From positions 5,397,501 through 5,461,500 of the forward strand of contig NZ_CP108080.1 in assembly GCF_036181745.1 (NCBI RefSeq): a stretch of DNA of 64,000 bases, in the 5' to 3' direction. This document shows, in pieces, positions 8,290 through 16,855 of the stretch (position 1 is the stretch's first letter; each line of letters opens with the position of its first letter). Source of the stretch: Streptomyces sp. NBC_00259. GTDB taxonomy: Bacteria > Actinomycetota > Actinomycetes > Streptomycetales > Streptomycetaceae. The position numbers and the translations under genes were made by a program. The notes under the pieces are model-generated. The model saw only the letters and a program-made list of their open reading frames with translations. It did not search any database and was not told the DNA's origin.

Positions 8290-11200
8290 CTAGCCGTCGG
8301 AGGACTTGCCACTCGAACGTGTAACCCCCGCTGTCGCCCCCGCCTTGACCCCGCCGGAGCCGCTGTTGGCGCCGCTGTTGGACCCGGACTTGCCGCCGCC
8401 CGGCGCCTCGAACGACTCCAGTGCTTCCAGAACGTCCTGAACCCGGGAGATCTCCGCCTGGATGTCCTCGCGCCGGCGCACCAGCACATCGAGCTCCCGC
8501 TTGCCCTCCGCGATCATCTGTTCGGCCTCGCGCTCCGCCTCCGCCTTGACCTTCTCGGCCTCGCGCACCAGCTCGGCCTTCTTCAGCTCGGCTTCCTTGA
8601 GCAGCGCCTCGGCCTTCCTCACCGCGGCGATCCGCACCTTGCCGGCCTCCGAACTGGCGTCCGACAACAGCTCCTTGGCCTTCGCCCCGGCCTCGGCCTG
8701 CTGCTCCTGCGCCGCCTTCACCAGCTGGTCGCAGCGCTCGCCCGCGGCCTTCATCTGCTCGGCGGACTCCCGGCGGGCCCGCTCGTGCAGCTCCTCGACC
8801 TCGCCCTCGACGCGGGTCCGCAGCTCGTCCGCGCGCTCCCTGATGGCGGTCGAGTCGCTGCGCGCCCCCACCAGCAGCTCATCGGCGTCCGTACGGGCCT
8901 TCTCCACCAGCGAGTTGCCCTCGACGGTCGCCTCGGCGACCAGCCGCTCGGCCTCCTTGCGGGCCGCGCCGACCATCGTGTCGGCCTGCGACTCGGCCTC
9001 GGTGGTGGCGCGCAGCGCCTCCTCCTGGGCCTTCGCCATGAGCTGGTCGGCCTGCTCGGCCGCGTCGGCACGGCGCTTCGCCGCGTCCTGACGGGCCGTG
9101 TCGAGCGTACGGTCGGCCTCCTCGCGGGCCTCCGCGCGCATCTGCTCGGCCGCGCTCTCGGCGTCCGTACGCACCCGGTCCGACTCGGTCCTGATGCGCT
9201 CGGCGGCCTGCTGGGCGGAGCCCACGGTCTCGGCCGCCTCGGCCCGCAGCCGCTCGGCCTCGGCCGCCGCCTCGGCGATGAGCTGGTCGGCCTGCTCGGC
9301 CGCGTCGGCGCGGCGCTTGTCCGCGGCCTTCCTGGCCTCGTCCAGCACCCGCTCGCCGTCCGCGCGGGCGGCCGCGCGCAGTTCCTCGGCCTCGCGCTCG
9401 CCGTCCGCCCTGACCTGCTCGGCCTCGGTACGCAGTCGGGTCGCGTCCTGCTCGGCCAGCGACAGCAGCTCCGTGGCCTCGGTGGTGATCCGGTCCGACT
9501 CGCTGGTGGCCTCGCCCACCAGCCGGTCGGCCTGCGCCGCGGCCTCGGAGCGGATGCGGTTGGCGTCCTCACGGGCCTCGGCCCGGGTCCGCGACGCGTC
9601 CTGCTCCGCGGAGGCGAGCGCGTCCGACGCCTCCGTACGCATCCGCTGGGCGTACTCCGCAGTGTCCGCGCGCAGCCGGTCCGACTCGGAGATCGCGTCG
9701 GCCATGGTCCGCTCGGCGAGCGACTGGGCGGCCTCCGCCTCCTCGTCGGCGCGGGCCCGGACGCGGCGCGCGTCCTCGGCGGCCCGCTCCCGCTCCGCGT
9801 AGGCGTCGGCGCGGACGCGGTCCGCCTCCTCCTGCGCCTCGGTCCTCGTGCGCTCCGCCGCGTGCTCGGCGGCGTTGCGCAGTCCGGTGATCTCCTGCTC
9901 GGCCTGCTCCTGCAGACCGGAGACGGAGTCCCGTACCTGCTGGGCGGTCTGCTCGGCCGCCGACACCATCTCGGTGGCCCGCCGGTCCGCCTCCTCGACC
10001 AGCCGCTGGGCCTCGGTCTGCGCCTCCTCGACCCGGTTGCGGGCGGAGGCGAGCAGTTCCTCGCTCTGCTCGCGGGCCAGTTCCCGCTCCTGGTCGGCCT
10101 CCGTACGGGCCGCGCCGAGCGTCTCCTCGGCCTCCCGGCGGCGCCGGTTGGCCTCCTCCTGCGCGGCGGCGAGCGCCTCGGTGGCCTCCTGACCGACCCG
10201 CTCGGCGGCGGCCCCGGCCTCGCTGCGGATCCGGTCGGCGCTCTCCTGCGCCTCCGACTTGAGCCGCTCGGCCTCCGTGGCGGCCTCGGTGCGCAGCCGT
10301 ACGGCCACGGCCTCGCCCTCGGCCCGCGACGCCGAGGCGTCCGAAGCGGCCTCGTCGCGCAGCCGTTCGGCCTCCTGCTCGGCCTGAGCCTGGAGCGTAC
10401 GGATCCGCTCGGCGGCCTCGGTGCGCAGCCGCTCGGTCTCCTCCGCGGCCTCCCTGCGGATCCGCTCGCTCTCGGCGCGCGCCCCGGTCAGCGCCTCCTC
10501 GGAGGACGCGAGACGTGACTCCGCCTCCGTGTGCAGCCGGGTCAGCTCGTCGGCCGCCTCGGCCTGACGGGCGGCGACCCCGCGTTCGGTCTCCTCGCGC
10601 ATCTCGGCGGCGGCGCGCTCGGCGGCCGCCTTCGCCTCGTCGGCCTGCTCCTCGGCCTCGGCGCGCAGCCGGTCCGCCTCGGTGCGGGTGCGCTCCAGCG
10701 TCTCCTCGGCCTGCCGGCGCAGCGTCGTGGCCCGCTCGATGGCCTCCGTGCGGACCCGCTCGCTGTCCGTGGTGGCCTTGGAACGCGCCTCGTCGGCGTC
10801 GGCCTTCGCCTTCGTCAGCAGCTCTTCGGCGGACCTGGCCGCCTCCTCGATCTGCTGGACGGCCTCACGGCGCGCCTCGCCGCGGATCCGCTCGCCCTCG
10901 GCGACCGCCTCCGCGCGCAGCTGCTCGGCCTCGCCGCGCAGCCGGCGCGCCTCCTCCTGCAGTTCGACCGTCTTGGCGCGGTACTCCTTGGTGTCGTCCT
11001 TCGCGGCGCCCTTGAGTTCCTCGGCCGTGTCGTGGGCCTCGCCGCGCAGGCGGTCCGCCTCCGCCTCGGCCTCGCGGCGGATCCGCTCGGCCTCCTCGGT
11101 GGCCTTGCGCGTGGTGTCCTTGGCGTCCTCGGAGGCCTTGTTCAGGACCTCCTCCGCGGTACGGGCCGCCTTCGCGAGCTGGGCGGCGGAGTCCTCCGCC

Positions 11201-12273
11201 GCAACCGTACGGGCCTTCTCGGCGGCCTCCGCGACGAGCTTCTCCGCCTCGGCCCTGGCGTCCGCGAGCGACTGCTCGGCGTCGGCCTTGAGGGTCTCGG
11301 CCTCCTTGGTGGCCTCGCCGACCAGACGGGCGATCTCCGACCTGGCGGTACGTGTGCGCTGCTCGTTCGCCGACTCGGCGCTCGCGAGCAGCTTGCCCGC
11401 GGCGTCCTTGGCCTCGCTGACGGCCTTCTCGGCCTCCGCGCGGGCCTCGCGCAGCTTCTCCTCGGCCTCCTGCATCCGCTGCTCGGCGGCCCGGCTGAGT
11501 TCCGTGGCCTGCTGGCGGGCCTGGTCGGACTCGGCCGTGGTGGTGGAGCGCAGCTGCTCGGCGTGGCTGGTGGCTTCCTGGGCCTGGTTGGACGCGGCAT
11601 TCAGCAGCCGCTCGGCGTCCTTGCGGGCGCGCAGCAGGATCGCTTCGGCTTCGGCGCGGGCGGACTCCGCCTCGGAGCCGAGCCGCTGCCGTGTCTCCTC
11701 GGCGACCCGGGCGGCCTCGCTCCTGGCCGCGGCCAGCCCCTGCTCGGCCTCCGCGCGCGACTCGTCGAGCAGCCTGCGGGCCTGGGACTCGGTGCGGGCG
11801 CGGAGCTGCTCGGCCCAGGCCACGTTCTCGTTGACGTGCGCCTCGACGGTCTGGCGGCGCTCGGCCAGCTCCTGGTCCAGGCGCTGGCGGCGCTGATTGG
11901 CCTCGGCGTGCAACTCCGCCTGGAGCCGCGCCTGGTGCTCGGCGTGCTCCTGGAGGATGCGCTGCGTCTGCGCACGGACGTCGCGCAGCTCGCGCTCGGC
12001 GTCGGAGCGCAGCTGGTCGGCCTGGACCTGGGCGTTACGCAGCAGCTGCTCGGCCTGGTAGCCGAGGTCGGCGCTGTCGTAAGCGGGACGGGACGCGAGG
12101 GAGCGGCGCGCCTCGTGGAGCTTGGCGCGCAACACCTCGACCTGGTATCCGAGGTCCTCGGCGTGCTGGACGGCCTTCTCCCGCTCGGTCTTCAGCCGGT
12201 CCATCTCGGCTTCGAACCGCGAGAGGTGGTCGTCGTCAGCTCGGTGGCTCTCCTGGCGTTCGTAGCCCCGCAC
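8290..12273 (-). CDS. scy: Scy, giant coiled-coil polarity organiser
   Basis: The protein is about 1327 aa and almost wholly coiled coil, rich in Ala/Glu/Arg, with a heptad-type N-terminus and a long hendecad-like repeat region that accounts for most of the length. This is the organisation of Streptomyces Scy, which assembles with DivIVA and FilP into the tip-organising centre and controls branching. A short Gly/Ser-rich C-terminus (about 1295-1327) follows. I chose GTG 12273, giving VRGYERQESHRADDDH and a length very close to the S. coelicolor protein, over a TTG ten codons upstream. Repeat-driven codon bias creates very long but spurious antisense frames across it. Confidence 0.94.
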   Translation of the reverse strand: MRGYERQESHRADDDHLSRFEAEMDRLKTEREKAVQHAEDLGYQVEVLRAKLHEARRSLASRPAYDSADLGYQAEQLLRNAQVQADQLRSDAERELRDVRAQTQRILQEHAEHQARLQAELHAEANQRRQRLDQELAERRQTVEAHVNENVAWAEQLRARTESQARRLLDESRAEAEQGLAAARSEAARVAEETRQRLGSEAESARAEAEAILLRARKDAERLLNAASNQAQEATSHAEQLRSTTTAESDQARQQATELSRAAEQRMQEAEEKLREARAEAEKAVSEAKDAAGKLLASAESANEQRTRTARSEIARLVGEATKEAETLKADAEQSLADARAEAEKLVAEAAEKARTVAAEDSAAQLAKAARTAEEVLNKASEDAKDTTRKATEEAERIRREAEAEADRLRGEAHDTAEELKGAAKDDTKEYRAKTVELQEEARRLRGEAEQLRAEAVAEGERIRGEARREAVQQIEEAARSAEELLTKAKADADEARSKATTDSERVRTEAIERATTLRRQAEETLERTRTEADRLRAEAEEQADEAKAAAERAAAEMREETERGVAARQAEAADELTRLHTEAESRLASSEEALTGARAESERIRREAAEETERLRTEAAERIRTLQAQAEQEAERLRDEAASDASASRAEGEAVAVRLRTEAATEAERLKSEAQESADRIRSEAGAAAERVGQEATEALAAAQEEANRRRREAEETLGAARTEADQERELAREQSEELLASARNRVEEAQTEAQRLVEEADRRATEMVSAAEQTAQQVRDSVSGLQEQAEQEITGLRNAAEHAAERTRTEAQEEADRVRADAYAERERAAEDARRVRARADEEAEAAQSLAERTMADAISESDRLRADTAEYAQRMRTEASDALASAEQDASRTRAEAREDANRIRSEAAAQADRLVGEATSESDRITTEATELLSLAEQDATRLRTEAEQVRADGEREAEELRAAARADGERVLDEARKAADKRRADAAEQADQLIAEAAAEAERLRAEAAETVGSAQQAAERIRTESDRVRTDAESAAEQMRAEAREEADRTLDTARQDAAKRRADAAEQADQLMAKAQEEALRATTEAESQADTMVGAARKEAERLVAEATVEGNSLVEKARTDADELLVGARSDSTAIRERADELRTRVEGEVEELHERARRESAEQMKAAGERCDQLVKAAQEQQAEAGAKAKELLSDASSEAGKVRIAAVRKAEALLKEAELKKAELVREAEKVKAEAEREAEQMIAEGKRELDVLVRRREDIQAEISRVQDVLEALESFEAPGGGKSGSNSGANSGSGGVKAGATAGVTRSSGKSSDG

Positions 12274-12389
12274 TGCGCGGTCCCATCCGTCCCCTGGTCG
12301 CAACTCAACTCAGACGAGAACCGTTCGCGGTGAACGGCCCCCCGGGGAATGGTGTCAGATCAGATACGTCAACCATGAGCCGCGGCGCG

Positions 12390-12416
12390 GCTCCGGTCCC
12401 GGCCCCGGCCCGGAGC
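12390..12416 (-). terminator. Possible weak hairpin between mce and scy
   Basis: GCTCCGG (12390-12396) and CCGGAGC (12410-12416) form a 7-bp stem with a 13-nt GC-rich loop in the 175-bp gap after mce. It is only a weak candidate and partial read-through from mce into scy is possible. Confidence 0.3.
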
Positions 12417-12448
12417 GGCCCACTCTACCGGGCCGGGATTCGTGTCGT

Positions 12449-12889
12449 TCAGTGCTCCGCTGAGGACGGGTCGGCGGAAGTGACCAGTTCGGTGAGGACA
12501 CCGTGGCAGTCCTTGGGGTGCAGGAAGGTGATCCGGGACCCCATCGAGCCGATGCGCGGCTCGTCGTAGAGCACCCGTACCCCCTTGTCCCGGATCGCCT
12601 GGGCGTCGCCGTCGACGTCCGCCGTGCCGAAGGCGATGTGGTGGACCCCCTCGCCGTTCTTCGCCAGCCACTTGCCCACGGCGGAGTCCTCGCGGGTGGG
12701 CTCCAGCAGCTGGAGGTAGGAGGCGCCGCCGTCCGAGGTCTCGTTGATCTTGAGCATGGCCTCCCGTACGCCCTGCTCCTCGTTGACCTCCGTGTGGAAG
12801 ACCTCGAAGCCGTACGTGGCCCGGTAGAACTCGACGGTCTTGTCGAGGTCGAAACAGGCGATCCCGATGTGGTCGATTCGCGTCAGCAT
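12449..12889 (-). CDS. mce: Methylmalonyl-CoA epimerase
   Basis: The 146-aa vicinal-oxygen-chelate protein has HIGIACFDLD at the N-terminus (metal His 7) and HHIAFGTADVD in the second half, the usual metal-binding frame. It interconverts (2R)- and (2S)-methylmalonyl-CoA, linking propionyl-CoA carboxylation to the B12 mutase. ATG 12889 gives MLTRIDHIGIA, the family start. It is divergent from the thiolase gene, and meaB and icmA lie nearby. Together they supply methylmalonyl-CoA, also a polyketide extender unit. Confidence 0.93.
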   Translation of the reverse strand: MLTRIDHIGIACFDLDKTVEFYRATYGFEVFHTEVNEEQGVREAMLKINETSDGGASYLQLLEPTREDSAVGKWLAKNGEGVHHIAFGTADVDGDAQAIRDKGVRVLYDEPRIGSMGSRITFLHPKDCHGVLTELVTSADPSSAEH

Positions 12890-13037
12890 GGCTCCAGTGC
12901 AGCGCTCCCGGCGGTGATTACGCAACGTGCGCGCGATCACACCGGTCGGCCGGTGACCCGAACGCATACCGCTCAGTACAGTTCGAGTAAACCCTCGTTC
13001 ACTCCTCAGCCGCCGCGCTGGAAGGGGAACCCCTCTC

Positions 13038-14240
13038 ATGACTGGAACGAACAGCACCACCTCCGTGATCGTCGCCGGGGCACGCACGCCCATGGGGCGG
13101 CTGCTCGGGTCCCTGAAGTCCTTCTCCGGCGCCGATCTGGGCGGTTTCGCCATCAAGGCCGCGCTGGACCGGGCGGGGATCGGCGGCGACCAGGTGCAGT
13201 ACGTGATCATGGGCCAGGTGCTGCAGGCCGGCGCCGGGCAGATCCCGGCCCGGCAGGCCGCCGTCAAGGCCGGCATCCCCATGAGCGTCCCGGCGCTGAC
13301 CATCAACAAGGTCTGCCTCTCCGGACTCGACGCGATCGCGCTCGCCGACCAGCTGATCCGAGCGGGTGAATTCGACGTCGTGGTCGCCGGCGGCCAGGAG
13401 TCCATGACCAACGCGCCGCACCTGCTGCCGAAGTCCCGCGAGGGCTTCAAGTACGGCGCGATCGAGATGCTCGACGCGATGGCGTACGACGGTCTGACCG
13501 ACTCCTTCGAGGGCATCGCCATGGGCGAGTCGACGGAGAAGCACAACACGCGGCTCGGCATCGCCCGTCCCGAGCAGGACGAGATCGCCGCGCTGTCCCA
13601 CCAGCGCGCCGCGGCGGCGCAGAAGAACGGCCTGTTCGAGGCCGAGATCACGCCCGTCGAGATCCCGCAGCGCAAGGGCGAGCCGGTCCTCTTCAGCCAG
13701 GACGAGGGCATCCGCGCCGAGACCACCGCCGAGTCGCTCGGCAAGCTGCGCCCCGCGTTCGCCAAGGACGGCACGATCACGGCCGGTACGTCCTCGCAGA
13801 TCTCCGACGGCGCGGCCGCGGTCGTCGTGATGAGCAAGGCCAAGGCCCAGGAACTCGGCGTGGAGTGGATCGCGGAGATCGGTGCGCACGGCAACGTCGC
13901 GGGCCCCGACAACTCGCTCCAGTCCCAGCCGTCCAACGCGATCGCGCACGCGCTGAAGAAGGAGGGCCTGGAGGTCTCCGACCTCGACCTCATCGAGATC
14001 AACGAGGCGTTCGCCGCGGTCGCCGTGCAGTCGATGAAGGACCTCGGGGTATCCCCGGAAAAGGTGAACGTCAACGGTGGTGCGATCGCCCTGGGCCACC
14101 CGATCGGCATGTCCGGCGCGCGTCTCGTCCTGCACCTGGCGCTGGAGCTGAAGCGGCGCGGCGGCGGGGTCGGCGCGGCCGCGCTGTGCGGCGGTGGCGG
14201 TCAGGGCGACGCGCTGATCGTCCGCGTACCCGGCAACTGA
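13038..14240 (+). CDS. Acetyl-CoA C-acetyltransferase (thiolase)
   Basis: The 400-aa thiolase has nucleophilic C93 in INKVCLSGLDAI, the NVNGGAIALGHPIGMSG block with the catalytic His near residue 357, and the C-terminal ALCGGGGQGDA motif carrying the second Cys. It catalyses reversible condensation of two acetyl-CoA to acetoacetyl-CoA, the entry to the ethylmalonyl-CoA and butyryl-CoA routes that feed isobutyryl-CoA mutase. The start at ATG 13038 has a GGAAGGGGA site upstream. meaB follows 23 bp downstream, probably in one operon. Confidence 0.93.
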   Translation: MTGTNSTTSVIVAGARTPMGRLLGSLKSFSGADLGGFAIKAALDRAGIGGDQVQYVIMGQVLQAGAGQIPARQAAVKAGIPMSVPALTINKVCLSGLDAIALADQLIRAGEFDVVVAGGQESMTNAPHLLPKSREGFKYGAIEMLDAMAYDGLTDSFEGIAMGESTEKHNTRLGIARPEQDEIAALSHQRAAAAQKNGLFEAEITPVEIPQRKGEPVLFSQDEGIRAETTAESLGKLRPAFAKDGTITAGTSSQISDGAAAVVVMSKAKAQELGVEWIAEIGAHGNVAGPDNSLQSQPSNAIAHALKKEGLEVSDLDLIEINEAFAAVAVQSMKDLGVSPEKVNVNGGAIALGHPIGMSGARLVLHLALELKRRGGGVGAAALCGGGGQGDALIVRVPGN

Positions 14241-14263
14241 CGACCCACGAAGGAGCACGCACG

Positions 14264-15220
14264 ATGGTGGACGTCCCCCAGCTGGTCGCCCAGGCGAGGG
14301 AGGGCAGGCCGCGGGCCGTGGCCCGGCTGATCTCGCTCGTCGAGGGGGCGTCCCCGCAGCTGCGCGAGGTCATGGCGGAGCTGGCGCCGCTGACCGGCGG
14401 TGCGTACGTGGTGGGCCTGACCGGTTCGCCGGGCGTCGGGAAGTCCACGTCCACCTCGGCGCTGGTGACGGCGTACCGGCGGGCCGGGAAGCGGGTCGGC
14501 GTCCTGGCCGTCGACCCGTCCTCCCCGTTCAGCGGCGGGGCGCTGCTCGGCGACCGGGTCCGGATGTCCGAGCACGCCTCCGACCCCGGCGTGTACATCC
14601 GCTCGATGGCCACCCGCGGCCATCTGGGCGGTCTCGCCTGGGCCGCGCCCCAGGCGATCCGCGTCCTGGACGCGGCCGGCTGCGACGTGGTGCTCGTCGA
14701 GACGGTCGGCGTCGGCCAGTCGGAGGTCGAGATCGCCTCCCAGGCCGACACGTCGGTGGTGCTGCTCGCGCCCGGCATGGGCGACGGAATCCAGGCCGCG
14801 AAGGCGGGCATCCTGGAGATCGGCGACGTGTACGTCGTCAACAAGGCGGACCGTGACGGCGCCGACGCGACGGCCCGCGAGCTGAACCACATGCTCGGGC
14901 TGGGCGAGTCCCGGGCGCCGGGTGACTGGCGGCCGCCGATCGTGAAGACGGTCGCGGCGCGATCGGAGGGCATCGAGGAGGTCGTCGAGGCCCTGGAGAA
15001 GCACCGCGCCTGGATGGAGGAACACGGCGTCCTCACGGAGCGCCGCGCCCGCCGCGCGGCGCACGAGGTCGAGACCATCGCGGTCACGGCCCTGCGCGAA
15101 CGCATCGGCGACCTCCGCGGCGACCGCCGCCTCGACGCACTCGCGACACGCATCGTCGCGGGCGAACTGGACCCGTACGCGGCGGCGGACGAACTGGTCG
15201 CGGGCCTCACCGGCGAATAG
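14264..15220 (+). CDS. meaB: MeaB-type GTPase, acyl-CoA mutase chaperone
   Basis: The 318-aa P-loop GTPase of the MeaB/ArgK family has Walker A GSPGVGKST near residues 56-64, the DPSSPFSGGALLGDR block, ETVGVGQSE as switch/Walker B, and NKADRDGA for guanine recognition. MeaB proteins protect and reload adenosylcobalamin-dependent mutases. The start at ATG 14264 follows an AAGGAG site. It lies just downstream of thiolase and within 10 kb of mce and icmA. An upstream in-frame extension overlapping the thiolase gene is rejected. Confidence 0.93.
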   Translation: MVDVPQLVAQAREGRPRAVARLISLVEGASPQLREVMAELAPLTGGAYVVGLTGSPGVGKSTSTSALVTAYRRAGKRVGVLAVDPSSPFSGGALLGDRVRMSEHASDPGVYIRSMATRGHLGGLAWAAPQAIRVLDAAGCDVVLVETVGVGQSEVEIASQADTSVVLLAPGMGDGIQAAKAGILEIGDVYVVNKADRDGADATARELNHMLGLGESRAPGDWRPPIVKTVAARSEGIEEVVEALEKHRAWMEEHGVLTERRARRAAHEVETIAVTALRERIGDLRGDRRLDALATRIVAGELDPYAAADELVAGLTGE

Positions 15221-15240
15221 CCCGGGGCAGGCCTTCGGGG

Positions 15241-15450
15241 GCGGGGCCGTGTGCCTCGGTCATCATGCCCGCGGGGCCGTGTGCCTGGGCCATCATGCCC
15301 GCGGGGCCGTGTGCCTCGGTCATCATGCCCGCGGGGCCGTGTGCCTGGGCCATCATGCCCGCGGGGCCGTGTGCCTCGGTCATCATGCCCGCGGGGCCGT
15401 GTGCCTGGGCCATCATGCCCGCGGGGCCGTGTGCCTGGGCCATCATGCCC
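15241..15450. repeat. Seven-unit 30-bp tandem repeat (minisatellite)
   Basis: Seven exact-length 30-bp units lie in the 306-bp gap between meaB and the PepSY gene, starting 20 bp after the meaB stop. Two variants, differing at two bases (cctcggtca versus cctgggcca), are arranged A-B-A-B-A-B-B. Each unit junction can form the hairpin gccc-gcg-gggc. Because 30 is a multiple of three, all frames stay open, producing several artefactual repetitive ORFs. The rest of the gap (15451-15526) shows only GC-rich sequence. Confidence 0.95.
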
Positions 15451-15526
15451 GCCCGGGCCCCGCGCGGTGGACCGGCGATCGGGCCGGTCGGCGCGGGGCT
15501 CGGTGAGGGCCGGTGAAGGGGGCCGG

Positions 15527-16060
15527 TCAGTCGTGGTCCGGCGACTCGACGGTGACCTTCTCCGTCCTCGCGTCCACCGTCAGCTCGTGGTGCCGACCGT
15601 CCTTGCCCCGGACGTCCGCCTCCCAGACGAGCCCGTTGGCGCTGTGCCGGTGGTCCAGGTCGATCGAGGTCACCGTGCCCGGGACGGCCTTGGTGGCGGC
15701 CTGGGCCGCGACGGAGGCGGAGACCGGGGCGTCCGTGGGGGAGGGGGCGCGATCGTCGCTGTCCGAGCGCTCGTCCTCCCTGACCTTGCCCGTGGTCGCG
15801 TCGAGCGTCACGTCGTGCCAGACGCCGTCCTTGCCATGGACGTCGATCTCCCATGCGGAGTCGTCCAGCCCGGCGCTGGTGACCGTGCCGGGCACGGCGC
15901 GCAGGGCCGAGTCGATGGCATCCGTGACGGTGACCTTCACGGTGCCGCCGTTCCCGTCGTCGTCCCCGTTCCCGTGCGAGACGGCGAAGGCCGTGGCGGT
16001 CCCGCCGCCGGCGAGGACAGCCGCGGTGAGGACCGCGATGGTCAGCTTGCGTCGCTTCAT
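15527..16060 (-). CDS. Secreted PepSY-domain protein
   Basis: The 177-aa protein has a Sec-type signal peptide (MKRRKLTIAVLTAAVLAG, about 1-26) and two tandem PepSY-like units (about 42-95 and 110-177), each with a WEIDVHGKDG or WEADVRGKDG core followed by a conserved beta hairpin. PepSY domains are thought to bind peptides or inhibit proteases in the envelope. ATG 16060 follows a GGAAGG site; an 18-codon upstream extension is unlikely. It is divergent from an OmpR/HK pair and is probably under its control. Confidence 0.88.
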   Translation of the reverse strand: MKRRKLTIAVLTAAVLAGGGTATAFAVSHGNGDDDGNGGTVKVTVTDAIDSALRAVPGTVTSAGLDDSAWEIDVHGKDGVWHDVTLDATTGKVREDERSDSDDRAPSPTDAPVSASVAAQAATKAVPGTVTSIDLDHRHSANGLVWEADVRGKDGRHHELTVDARTEKVTVESPDHD

Positions 16061-16129
16061 GAGTCGTACCTTCCGGTGACTGGTCGTGATGACGTCTGTG
16101 ATCACGTGGACCACACTGCCCGGGCGACG

Positions 16130-16167
16130 CTGAAGCCCACCTGAAGGCGCCTGAAGGCGCCTTCAGG
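16130..16167. promoter_or_regulatory. Candidate response-regulator operator with CTGAAG repeats
   Basis: CTGAAG occurs at 16130, 16141 and 16151 in direct orientation (11- and 10-bp steps), followed by CTTCAG at 16161. The last two form a perfect 18-bp palindrome, 16150-16167. Direct repeats at one helical turn are how OmpR/PhoB-family regulators bind. It sits in the divergent promoter of the PepSY gene and the response regulator. Confidence 0.6.
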
Positions 16168-16189
16168 TTCCGTTTGCGACCCTGTGCCC

Positions 16190-16855
16190 ATGAGGCTGTT
16201 GATCGTGGAGGACGAGAAGCGACTCGCGCTGTCCCTCGCCCGGGGGCTCACCGCGGAGGGCTTCGCCGTGGACGTGGTGCACGACGGCCTGGAAGGGCTG
16301 CACCGCGCCGGCGAGGACGCGTACGACCTCGTCGTCCTCGACATCATGCTGCCGGGGCTGAACGGATACCGCGTCTGCGCCGCCCTCCGCGCCGCGGGCA
16401 ATGACGTCCCGATCCTGATGCTCACCGCCAAGGACGGCGAGTACGACGAGGCCGAGGGCCTCGACACCGGCGCCGACGACTATCTGACCAAGCCGTTCTC
16501 GTACGTCGTCCTCGTCGCCCGCGTCAAGGCGCTGCTGCGCCGCCGCGGCCGCGCCGGGGCCGCCTCGCCGGTGCTCCGCGCCGGCGGGCTCACCGTCGAC
16601 ACCGCCACCCGCCGTGTGCATCACGGGGAGGAGGAAGTCGTCCTGACCGCGAAGGAGTTCGCCGTACTGGAACAGCTGGCCCTGCGGCCCGGCGAAGTGG
16701 TCGGCAAGCCGGAGATCCTGGAGCACGTCTGGGACTTCGCCTACGACGGCGACCCGAACATCGTCGAGGTGTACGTCAGCGCGCTGCGCCGCAAGCTGGG
16801 CCCGTCGGCGATCCAGACCGTGCGCGGCGCCGGCTACCGGCTGGCGGACCGGTGA
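16190..16855 (+). CDS. OmpR-family response regulator
   Basis: The 221-aa protein has a receiver domain with the phospho-acceptor D51 in VVLDIMLPG and K in TKPFSY near residue 100, then a winged-helix DNA-binding domain (about 125-221) ending IQTVRGAGYRLADR. It is coupled to the histidine kinase by GTGA overlap and divergent from the PepSY gene. ATG 16190 gives the canonical MRLLIVEDE; a GTG two codons upstream is also possible. It probably autoregulates through the CTGAAG repeats just upstream. Confidence 0.93.
   Translation: MRLLIVEDEKRLALSLARGLTAEGFAVDVVHDGLEGLHRAGEDAYDLVVLDIMLPGLNGYRVCAALRAAGNDVPILMLTAKDGEYDEAEGLDTGADDYLTKPFSYVVLVARVKALLRRRGRAGAASPVLRAGGLTVDTATRRVHHGEEEVVLTAKEFAVLEQLALRPGEVVGKPEILEHVWDFAYDGDPNIVEVYVSALRRKLGPSAIQTVRGAGYRLADR

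Noticed and set aside
8236..12333. Very long plus-strand frames of 760 and 600 aa opposite scy
   Set aside because: They are mirror images of the Ala/Glu/Arg-rich coiled-coil codons, are Leu/Gly/Arg-rich without any domain, and the minus strand carries a clear Scy homologue.
15241..15450. CRISPR array
   Set aside because: The 30-bp units are directly adjacent with no unique spacers, and there are no cas genes.
15207..15854. Repetitive ORFs across the 30-bp array, such as HGPAGMM repeats
   Set aside because: All frames are open because the unit is 30 bp. None has a ribosome-binding site, and the frame is not that of the PepSY gene.
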